A stretch of DNA of 64,000 bases from contig JAUHYK010000004.1 in the NCBI GenBank assembly GCA_030426465.1, forward strand, positions 27,555 to 91,554, in the 5' to 3' direction. This document shows positions 57,962 through 64,000 of the stretch, in pieces. The DNA is from Alphaproteobacteria bacterium. GTDB taxonomy: Bacteria; Pseudomonadota; Alphaproteobacteria; Caulobacterales; Parvularculaceae. A program made the position numbers and the translations under genes. The number at the start of each line of letters is the position of its first letter. The first letter of the stretch is position 1. The notes beneath the pieces were generated by a model, which did no database searches, had not been told where the DNA came from, and was given only the letters and a program-made list of their open reading frames with translations.

Positions 57962-60217
57962 ATGCGTCGGGGAGTGTTCTGGGTGGCGGCCGTCGCCGCC
58001 ATGACCGGGTCGGTCATCAACGCGGCCCCCGCCCGCGCGGCCAGCCTCGCCGCACAGCCGGAGGGTCGGGAGGAAGCGTTCGGCCGCAGCGTCCCGTCCC
58101 GCGACTTCGCCAATTTCATTCCCTGCGCCCAGGCGGTTCGCATCGCCCATGAAGACGCGCCGATCATCGACGGCGATCTGTCGGACCCCGTCTGGCGGCG
58201 CGCCCAGGCGATCGAGGAGTTCTATCAGGTCGACCCGGTAGAAGGCGCGGCGCCCACCCAGCCCACCAAAGCCTATATTCTCTATGACGAGCGCAATCTT
58301 TACATCGGCATCTATAATTACGATGACCGGCCGGACCTCATTCGCCGCTCCCAGATGCAGCGCGATTTCATCCTGCGCGATGACGACGCGGTGCGCGTCT
58401 ATCTCGACACGTTCGGCTCGTTTCGCGACGCCTATTTCTTCGGCGTCAACGCCAATGGCGCGCGCGCCGACGCCCTGATCGAGAACAACGAGACCTATCA
58501 AAACCAATGGAACACCATCTGGCGCGCCAAATCCCGGGTGGTGGAAGACGGCTGGGTCACCGAAATCGTCATCCCGTTCCAGTCCATTTCCTTCGACCCC
58601 TCGCTCGAAGAATGGAACATGCAGATCGTGCGCAATGTCCGGCGCAACAATGAAGAAATCCGCTGGTCGAATATCGACCAGAGCCGGGGACGCATCGACA
58701 TCACCAATCCCGGCCGGCTTACCGGCGTCGTGGATGTGGAAAGCGGGATCGGCCTTGAGGTGCAGGCCTATGTCACCGGATCCACCGCCTATGACTGGAC
58801 CACGCACGACAACGAGTATGAGCTAAACCCCAGCGGCAACGCCTTTTACAAGATCACCCCGGCGCTCACCGGCTCGCTCACCGTCAACACCGATTTTTCC
58901 GACACGGCGCTCGATGCGCGGCAGGTCAATACGGGACGCTTTTCCCTGTTCTTCCCCGAGACCCGCGACTTCTTCCTGCAGGACGCGCAGGTGTTCGAGT
59001 TCGGGGGCCGCATTTTCAACAGCGGACCGGTGAACGGGCTGCCTTTCTTCACGCGCAATATCGGCATCGTGAATGGCGCGCCGGTAGACCTCGCCGCCGG
59101 CGCCAAACTCAGCGGCAAGATCGGCCCGGCCAATGTGGGCGTCATTTCCGCCCGCACGGGTTCGTCGGAGATCGCCGGCGTCGACGGACAGTTTCTGTCG
59201 GCGGCGCGATTTTCCGTACCCGTCCTTTCCGAATCGAAGCTGGGCGTCACCCTCACCCATGGCGATCCCACCGGCGCGGAAACCAACACCATCGCCGGGG
59301 CGGATTTTCAGTTCAAACGCTCCAATGTCTCCGGCGCCGGCACGCTTTTCAGCGACACGGCCTTTATCCAGAGTTTCGACGGCGGCGAAAACGGCCATAT
59401 GGCGGCCCATGAGACCGCCTATCGCAGCCAGCGCTGGAATGCGACCTTGCGCCTGCGCGACATCACCGACGATTATGCGCCGCGCCTCGGCTTTTCCAAC
59501 CGCACCGGCATTCGCAAGTATAATGGCAATTTCTTCCGCATCTTCCGGCCGAAAAACAGCTTTCTGCGTCAGGCCGAAACGGGCGTGTGGGCCGACTACA
59601 TCACCGACCGCAACGGTTTGAGGCTCGATCATTATATGGGCGCGTGGGCGAACGCCGAAAACAATTCAGGCGATAGCGCCGGCTTTGAATATCAGCACGC
59701 CAGGATCAGGATCATCGACCCCTTTTCCATCGCCGGCGAAGTCCCGGTCGCGCCAGGCGATTATGAGTGGAACCGGTATGAAGCGTCTGTCAGCGCCACA
59801 AATGCACGCATGGTGGGCGCCTCAGCTGAAATCGGTTGGGGCGGGGTCTATGACGGCGACTATTTCCGGGCCGCCTCGGATGTCAGCCTGCGGCCGAGCC
59901 GCTTCGTCGAAATTACCGGCGGCTATGAATTCACGCAGTTCGATCTGCCCTCGGGAAAGATCGGCGTTCATATCGCGTCCGTGAATTCGGTCATCGCCTT
60001 CACGCCGGACATGACCATCAAGACCGAAGTGCAATATGACAATATCTCCGAAGCCTTCACCTTTTTTTCCCGCTTCAGCTGGGAGCCGATCCCCGAGCGC
60101 GAAATCTTTCTGTCCCTGGGCCATACGGCTCTCATTGACCAGGTCGACTTCCCCCGCGATTTCCGCTCCCAAGGCTCAAGTCTGGCGCTGCGCCTCGGCC
60201 ACACCTTCCGGATGTAG
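57962..60217 (+). CDS. CBM9-like/DUF5916 outer-membrane protein
   Basis: A 751-residue exported protein. Signal ends PARAAS near residue 27. A carbohydrate-binding-module-9-like domain (about 55-260) starts at [20 protein letters not shown], with [16 protein letters not shown] typical of this fold. The rest is the DUF5916 domain, a long beta-barrel predicted to span the outer membrane, ending LRLGHTFRM. Family members are common in marine bacteria and may help polysaccharide or lipid handling, but role is unproven. AGGGGA precedes the ATG. A 7-bp stem (57833-57839/57851-57857) in the leader is a possible yebC terminator, without a T-run. Confidence 0.88.
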   Translation: MRRGVFWVAAVAAMTGSVINAAPARAASLAAQPEGREEAFGRSVPSRDFANFIPCAQAVRIAHEDAPIIDGDLSDPVWRRAQAIEEFYQVDPVEGAAPTQPTKAYILYDERNLYIGIYNYDDRPDLIRRSQMQRDFILRDDDAVRVYLDTFGSFRDAYFFGVNANGARADALIENNETYQNQWNTIWRAKSRVVEDGWVTEIVIPFQSISFDPSLEEWNMQIVRNVRRNNEEIRWSNIDQSRGRIDITNPGRLTGVVDVESGIGLEVQAYVTGSTAYDWTTHDNEYELNPSGNAFYKITPALTGSLTVNTDFSDTALDARQVNTGRFSLFFPETRDFFLQDAQVFEFGGRIFNSGPVNGLPFFTRNIGIVNGAPVDLAAGAKLSGKIGPANVGVISARTGSSEIAGVDGQFLSAARFSVPVLSESKLGVTLTHGDPTGAETNTIAGADFQFKRSNVSGAGTLFSDTAFIQSFDGGENGHMAAHETAYRSQRWNATLRLRDITDDYAPRLGFSNRTGIRKYNGNFFRIFRPKNSFLRQAETGVWADYITDRNGLRLDHYMGAWANAENNSGDSAGFEYQHARIRIIDPFSIAGEVPVAPGDYEWNRYEASVSATNARMVGASAEIGWGGVYDGDYFRAASDVSLRPSRFVEITGGYEFTQFDLPSGKIGVHIASVNSVIAFTPDMTIKTEVQYDNISEAFTFFSRFSWEPIPEREIFLSLGHTALIDQVDFPRDFRSQGSSLALRLGHTFRM

Positions 60218-60300
60218 CCATCCCGCCTTGCGCAGGCCCACGGGGGCTGGTAAAGGCGCGCCTTTCCAGCGTTCATAGCCCCTTCGGCAAGGCAGTCTTT

Positions 60301-60864
60301 ATGAAAATCAACGGCAACGAAATTCGCCCAGGCAATGTCATCGAGCATCAGGGCGGCCTGTGGGCCGCGGTAAAGGTGAACGCGGTCAAACCCGGCAAGG
60401 GCGGCGCCTATGCGCAGGTCGAGCTGAAAAACCTGATCGACGGCCGCAAGATGAACGAACGTTTCCGCGCCTCGGAAACCGTTGAGCGTGTGCGCCTTGA
60501 ACAAAAAGACCACACCTATCTTTACGCCGAAGGCGACATGCTGGTGTTCATGGACACCGAAAACTATGAGCAGATCAATATTCCCAAAGACATGATTGGC
60601 GATCGTGCGGCGTTTCTACAGGACGGCATGAGCGTCGTTGTCGAAATCCACGAAGAACGGCCTATCGGCGTGCAATTGCCTGAACATGTTACGCTGGAAG
60701 TGGTGGAAACCGAACCCACCGTCAAAGGCCAGACCGCGTCGTCATCCTATAAACCAGCCAAGGCCGACAACGGCCTCAGGATCATGATCCCGCCCTATAT
60801 GACGGTTGGCGAGAAGATCGTCGTCAACACCGAAACGCTGGAATATGTGAAGCGCGCGGAATAA
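60301..60864 (+). CDS. efp: Elongation factor P
   Basis: A 187-residue three-domain translation factor that rescues ribosomes stalled at consecutive prolines. The loop bearing the modification site is [10 protein letters not shown], with Lys33 at the tip, as in the EpmA-type or unmodified class rather than the Arg-rhamnosylated class. Domain ends read [17 protein letters not shown] precedes the start. YebC, another proline-stall factor in some species, is nearby. Confidence 0.96.
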   Translation: MKINGNEIRPGNVIEHQGGLWAAVKVNAVKPGKGGAYAQVELKNLIDGRKMNERFRASETVERVRLEQKDHTYLYAEGDMLVFMDTENYEQINIPKDMIGDRAAFLQDGMSVVVEIHEERPIGVQLPEHVTLEVVETEPTVKGQTASSSYKPAKADNGLRIMIPPYMTVGEKIVVNTETLEYVKRAE

Positions 60865-60906
60865 CCAATCCGGAGCGCTCACCCCCAATCCAATAACATT
60901 TTTGTG

Positions 60907-60930
60907 ATCCGCACGCCGAGCCGTGCGGAT
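60907..60930. repeat. 8-8-8 inverted repeat after efp
   Basis: ATCCGCAC (60907-60914) and GTGCGGAT (60923-60930) form an exact stem around eight bases, 43 bases past the efp stop. No T-run follows on the plus strand, so it is at best a weak terminator. Confidence 0.4.
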
Positions 60931-61024
60931 TGCGCGTCGAAGCGAAGACCCGCGCGTTGCCGCCCGGCGCGCTATATGCGCTTCTGCGTGCGGGCTGGGG
61001 CGCCTTATCAATAATCAGAGGGTG

Positions 61025-62482
61025 ATGATGATGAAGAGGGTGGAATTATTCGCCAGAGCGCTAATCCTTTCGGCGCCTGCAGTGATGCTGACGACAGGCG
61101 CCATGGCGGGAGAAAAAGAAGACGCGGTCATAGCGAAAGTCGTTAACGCCTATGGGGGCGCTGCACTGACGAACGCGCGCTCCTTGCGGTTTCAGGTTGA
61201 AAGCAAAAACGCGTTTCCGGGACAAGGCTATACATCCGGCTATGTAGAGTTCACGCCGTTGAAACAGGACATACAGTTCGACCTTGCGAATAGTCGCGCA
61301 AGCGCCGAGGCCTGGTCGTCCAATTATAATTTTTCGTTTCACACGCGCACAGTTTCAATCGGCGACGATATCGTTGCGGTCAACTACAACACTGGCGACT
61401 ATCAACCCGCGGCTGCGCCGGATTACTACACCGCGTTCGGCCCCAACATCCGATCCACTGACACGCTGCTGGCTTATGAACTTTCGCAACGCCCGGATAC
61501 TGCAGAACATTTAGGCGAGCGCATCTATCTTGGACGTCCGCACGAACTGATCTCTTTCGAGATTCCAAACTCGCCGCCGCTCACCCTTTATGTGGACGCC
61601 GAAAGCGGCTGGATTTCGAAAATGGCGCGAGAAACCGCCTTCGGCGATCTCAGCTACCAGTTCAGCGATCATACAAAATCCGGCGGCGTCGGTTATGGAC
61701 GGAATTTCGAGTTCTTTGTCGGTGAAGACGCAAACATCGTGAGCCTCCACCAGACGCTTTCCGTCAACACAGTGCGCGATTCTGTCTTCAGGATCGACCG
61801 CGGCGTCGACGAAGAGCCGGCGCGCGTCGACACCTCAGAGATGACGGTTGATGAAATCGCAGAGGGAACTCATCTCGCAGGAACCGGCAACGCCTACACG
61901 ATGTTTGTCGACGCCGGCGATTATGTTATCGGCGTCGGCGGTTATGCTGGCCTCGCCGATCGTTTTACCGCCTACGGGGAGGCGACGGGAAGCGACAAAC
62001 CGCTGCGCTATCAGATTGTCACCCACCACCATACGGACCATTTGGGCGGCATGGCCGACGCCTTGGAGCTTGGCGCAACTTTTGTGACGCCCGCGAACGC
62101 CGTCGACAATCTCAACACCGCCGCCGGCGCCGACATTCCCGAAGACAGGCTGATGGTGCTCGAGGACACCGCCACGATAGGACCCGTAGAGGTTTATGAC
62201 ATCGCCACAAATCATGCGGAAAGCTATGCACTGGCCTATGTGGCGCCCGGAATTGCCTTTCAGGCCGATCACTATAACGGGCTATACGATGACGCCGTCG
62301 CGCCTGCCGGCGCGAGCGCGGTCAGTTTGAAGAACGCCATCGACGGCCTTGATCTCAACGTCGAAACGCTGCTTTCCGCGCATGGGCGCAAGGCGGTTTC
62401 CTGGTCCGAGTTTGAGAGCGCCGTCGGCGCTTACAATCCGGACGGGTGCCCTTCCAGTCGGCCAATCTGCGCAAAATCATAG
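61025..62482 (+). CDS. Exported MBL-fold metallo-hydrolase
   Basis: A 485-residue periplasmic protein. Signal peptide ends TGAMA near residue 28; three adjacent ATGs (61025, 61028, 61031) follow AGAGGG, so the exact start is uncertain by two codons. The zinc-binding motif is THHHTDHLGG with HHHTDH at about 334-339, further ligand candidates in NHAES and QADH, and a C-terminal His in LLSAHGRK. The first 270 residues form a beta-rich domain unlike the usual MBL entry. Function unknown; sulfatase/lactonase-type chemistry is possible. Confidence 0.85.
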   Translation: MMMKRVELFARALILSAPAVMLTTGAMAGEKEDAVIAKVVNAYGGAALTNARSLRFQVESKNAFPGQGYTSGYVEFTPLKQDIQFDLANSRASAEAWSSNYNFSFHTRTVSIGDDIVAVNYNTGDYQPAAAPDYYTAFGPNIRSTDTLLAYELSQRPDTAEHLGERIYLGRPHELISFEIPNSPPLTLYVDAESGWISKMARETAFGDLSYQFSDHTKSGGVGYGRNFEFFVGEDANIVSLHQTLSVNTVRDSVFRIDRGVDEEPARVDTSEMTVDEIAEGTHLAGTGNAYTMFVDAGDYVIGVGGYAGLADRFTAYGEATGSDKPLRYQIVTHHHTDHLGGMADALELGATFVTPANAVDNLNTAAGADIPEDRLMVLEDTATIGPVEVYDIATNHAESYALAYVAPGIAFQADHYNGLYDDAVAPAGASAVSLKNAIDGLDLNVETLLSAHGRKAVSWSEFESAVGAYNPDGCPSSRPICAKS

Positions 62483-62515
62483 ATCGTGAGACGCGCCGCA
62501 ACAGCGGCGCGTCCG

Positions 62516-63451
62516 TCACTCCATCACCAGAAAAAGATGCCTGACGCCGGTTGATAAAACGGCGGGATAGACGCTCGCATGGGTTTCGTCGTCGAAAACG
62601 CGTGTTTCCATGACAAGATTGGGGTCGTTATGAGCGGCCAGCGCAGCAGCGAAAGCGTTAAGATCGGAGACCATGGCGTAAGAGCGCTCCGGCTGCTCCT
62701 CCCATGACCCGACGCCCATATAGACATAGGTTTTGCGCCTGAAGGAGTTCGCATTTTGCGCCGCCGCCAGCATCATCTTGTCGTTGAACCACAACGACGG
62801 ACTGACAAGGATGTAGCGATTGAAGATGTCGTCATGCGAGAGCAAAAGATAAGCGCCGAAAAGCCCGCCATAGGAATGCCCTACAAAAACACGTTCGGAC
62901 TTGTCGGTGCGATAGCGCTCTTCGATAAGCGGCAGGATTTCCTCGTCGATGACTTTTGCAAATTCTGGCCCGCCGCCGGAGACTTTCTGATAGTCCGGCC
63001 CGTAGCCGCCTTCCATAGCGTGCGCCGGCGTATAGTCGCGCGTGCGGTTGAGACGGTACGCCTCCTTGTCGTCGGGATCGTAGACGTAGCCGATGGAAAC
63101 AACGATCATCTCCGGCGCCTGACCGCGCTGCCAAAGATGCTGCACATGGTTCGAGGCGACGGCGAATTGGTAGTCAGCGTCGAGCGTCACAAGCAGCGGA
63201 TATTTTTCGCCGCTCTCATCATAGCCGTCCGGAAGTTTCACATAGAGCTTGTAGTCGACGCCGCTGATGTCAGACGTCAGCGGAATGACCACCGAATTGG
63301 GTATGACATAACCACGCGCGCCTTCTGACGGCGCCTCGGCCTCATGCAGCGCCGCCTTCGAAACCCTCAGCGCGCCGGGCGCGTCATTCGCCGCTGGCGA
63401 ACAGGCGGCGACCGCAAGACAAAACAGTAAGCCCGACAAAACCCGGAGCAT
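62516..63451 (-). CDS. Esterase-like alpha/beta hydrolase lipoprotein
   Basis: A 311-residue protein with lipobox VAAC and lipid-modified Cys17. The fold is the putative esterase (IroE/Fes-like) type: DGYDESGEKYPLLVTLDADY, then the nucleophile elbow GHSYGG at 191-196 with Ser193, and His in DDETHASVYP near the end. Such enzymes cleave esters, for example siderophores, but the substrate is unknown. GGGAGGTAAG precedes the ATG, and a 6-2-6 dyad lies upstream. Confidence 0.86.
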   Translation of the reverse strand: MLRVLSGLLFCLAVAACSPAANDAPGALRVSKAALHEAEAPSEGARGYVIPNSVVIPLTSDISGVDYKLYVKLPDGYDESGEKYPLLVTLDADYQFAVASNHVQHLWQRGQAPEMIVVSIGYVYDPDDKEAYRLNRTRDYTPAHAMEGGYGPDYQKVSGGGPEFAKVIDEEILPLIEERYRTDKSERVFVGHSYGGLFGAYLLLSHDDIFNRYILVSPSLWFNDKMMLAAAQNANSFRRKTYVYMGVGSWEEQPERSYAMVSDLNAFAAALAAHNDPNLVMETRVFDDETHASVYPAVLSTGVRHLFLVME

Positions 63452-63471
63452 GACTTACCTCCCACCGAAAC

Positions 63472-63485
63472 GCTACATGTGTAGC
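63472..63485. promoter_or_regulatory. 6-2-6 dyad upstream of esterase, candidate operator
   Basis: GCTACA (63472-63477) and TGTAGC (63480-63485) are perfect arms around TG, about 21 bases upstream of the esterase start. It could be a repressor site. No adjacent regulator gene is visible in the window. Confidence 0.4.
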
Positions 63486-63524
63486 ATATTCGTCAGGGAG
63501 GAAAACTAGCCTTGCGAAAATTCA

Positions 63525-64000
63525 TCATTCCCCGTCAGGCGCGGGCTCTTCATCGCCGACATCATTCACTGGCGCAGTCGGCCCGACATTCAAAATCTGT
63601 TCGAGTTGATAAATTGTATCCTCAATCGCTTCACGCGCTTCACCGGAAGTCCGGCCTAGACTATGCACAACCCGCAAACTATCCAGCGCCGCCGCATATT
63701 CTTTCTTATTGATTTTCACCACGGCGCGCACCTGATGATAGGCGGAAAGCTCGGTTTCTGAAAAGCTCTCGCCATATTTCTCATAGACCTCGTCAAGGAT
63801 CGCTTCTGCTTCTTCCAGCTTTTCCGGTTGCTTGCTGTAGCGTTGCGCGCGCAGGAGGTTTCGCTGCACATAACTGCGCACTCGATAGTCAGCTTGAGAG
63901 CTGCGCCCCAGCATAAACGTAATAACGGTTTGAACGCCGCGCCGCGCAACCGCCTCACCACCCACGGTTTTCGGCCGGTATTTCCACCGGGCGACAGACT
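63525..64000 (-). CDS. TonB C-terminal domain protein with helical tail, 5' end beyond window
   Basis: The frame is open to the right edge, so the N-terminus is missing; 157 residues are visible. The first visible 30 residues contain VARWKYRPKTVGGEAVARRG followed by VQTVITF, a clear TonB C-terminal domain of the type that contacts TonB boxes. Unlike standard TonB, which ends there, about 120 residues follow, predicted helical and TPR-like (ILDEVYEKYGESFSETELSA) and ending in an acidic Pro/Glu tail. It may be an energy transducer with an extra interaction module. A downstream start at GTG 63965 is in frame but would cut the domain. Confidence 0.75.
   Translation of the reverse strand, partial: SVARWKYRPKTVGGEAVARRGVQTVITFMLGRSSQADYRVRSYVQRNLLRAQRYSKQPEKLEEAEAILDEVYEKYGESFSETELSAYHQVRAVVKINKKEYAAALDSLRVVHSLGRTSGEAREAIEDTIYQLEQILNVGPTAPVNDVGDEEPAPDGE

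Noticed and set aside
1-64000. CRISPR arrays, insertion sequences or prophage
   Set aside because: No regularly spaced repeats, transposase, integrase or head-tail cluster was seen; the single tail-fibre-like gene is better explained by a gene transfer agent.

Overview
This 64 kb window is a compact, GC-rich chromosomal segment from an alphaproteobacterium. Supporting evidence: a tRNA-His with the alphaproteobacterial A73/U72 acceptor end, a DUF4169 gene, a gshA-rsmE-ubiA neighbourhood, an RpoH typical of the class, a CtrA-type TTAA-N7-TTAA box, a DUF2793 tail-fibre gene of the gene-transfer-agent type and a VPLPA-CTERM protein. My inference is a marine relative of Caulobacterales/Parvularculales; no rRNA gene is present to settle this. 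No CRISPR array, insertion sequence, integrase or prophage block was seen. About 65 protein genes, one tRNA and one 6S RNA are supported.

Layout. 1-5.5 kb: the end of a surface-polysaccharide locus (flippase, O-antigen ligase-like polymerase, GT4 glycosyltransferase, all minus strand) followed by two tandem sulfotransferases on the plus strand, suggesting a sulfated polysaccharide; it ends at tRNA-His. 5.7-14.8 kb: housekeeping and stress genes (M48 lipoprotein, HNH nuclease, AlkA-like glycosylase, gshA, rsmE, an AT-rich LMW phosphatase, ubiA, Tat-exported MsrB, a GTA-like tail fibre, MscS). 14.8-18.2 kb: a collagen-like lipoprotein directly upstream of a TpsB/FhaC-type outer-membrane transporter, the most promising candidate new system here. 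18.2-25.1 kb: a winged-helix regulator/membrane protein pair with a palindromic operator candidate, an exported aldo-keto reductase, an RluD-type pseudouridine synthase, a VPLPA-CTERM protein, rpoH and a BrkB-family protein. 25.1-36.8 kb: rluB/tadA, acyl-CoA dehydrogenase and many small membrane or soluble genes (DoxX, DMT, MAPEG, DUF4112, an L7/L12-tail protein, DUF2461, cupin), then MATE, a PEP-mutase-like enzyme, NIPSNAP and a Tat-exported SDR. 37-43 kb: an RND efflux pair and an M61 peptidase. 43-47.9 kb: rsmD, a ChaN/EreA-like exported protein, an XrtV-accessory-like membrane protein behind a CtrA box, 6S RNA, an Lrp regulator, 5-formyl-THF cyclo-ligase and a YmdB-type phosphoesterase. 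47.9-57 kb: two serine hydrolases, a YjhX homologue, CoA-transferase, and a GntR-hydrolase cassette flanked by one intact SDR and a degenerate SDR tail. 57-64 kb: YebC, a CBM9/DUF5916 outer-membrane protein, EF-P, an exported MBL hydrolase, an esterase lipoprotein, and a TonB C-terminal domain cut by the window edge.

The genes are packed very tightly. Four convergent gene pairs overlap by exactly 4 nt through interlocked stop codons, and several operon neighbours overlap by ATGA. A theme is cell-envelope biology: many lipoproteins, three Tat-signal enzymes, exported hydrolases, surface-sorting components and efflux. Regulatory signals readable directly from the sequence include six clean dyads or boxes next to promoters. 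All family names come from motif recognition only; no database search was run.
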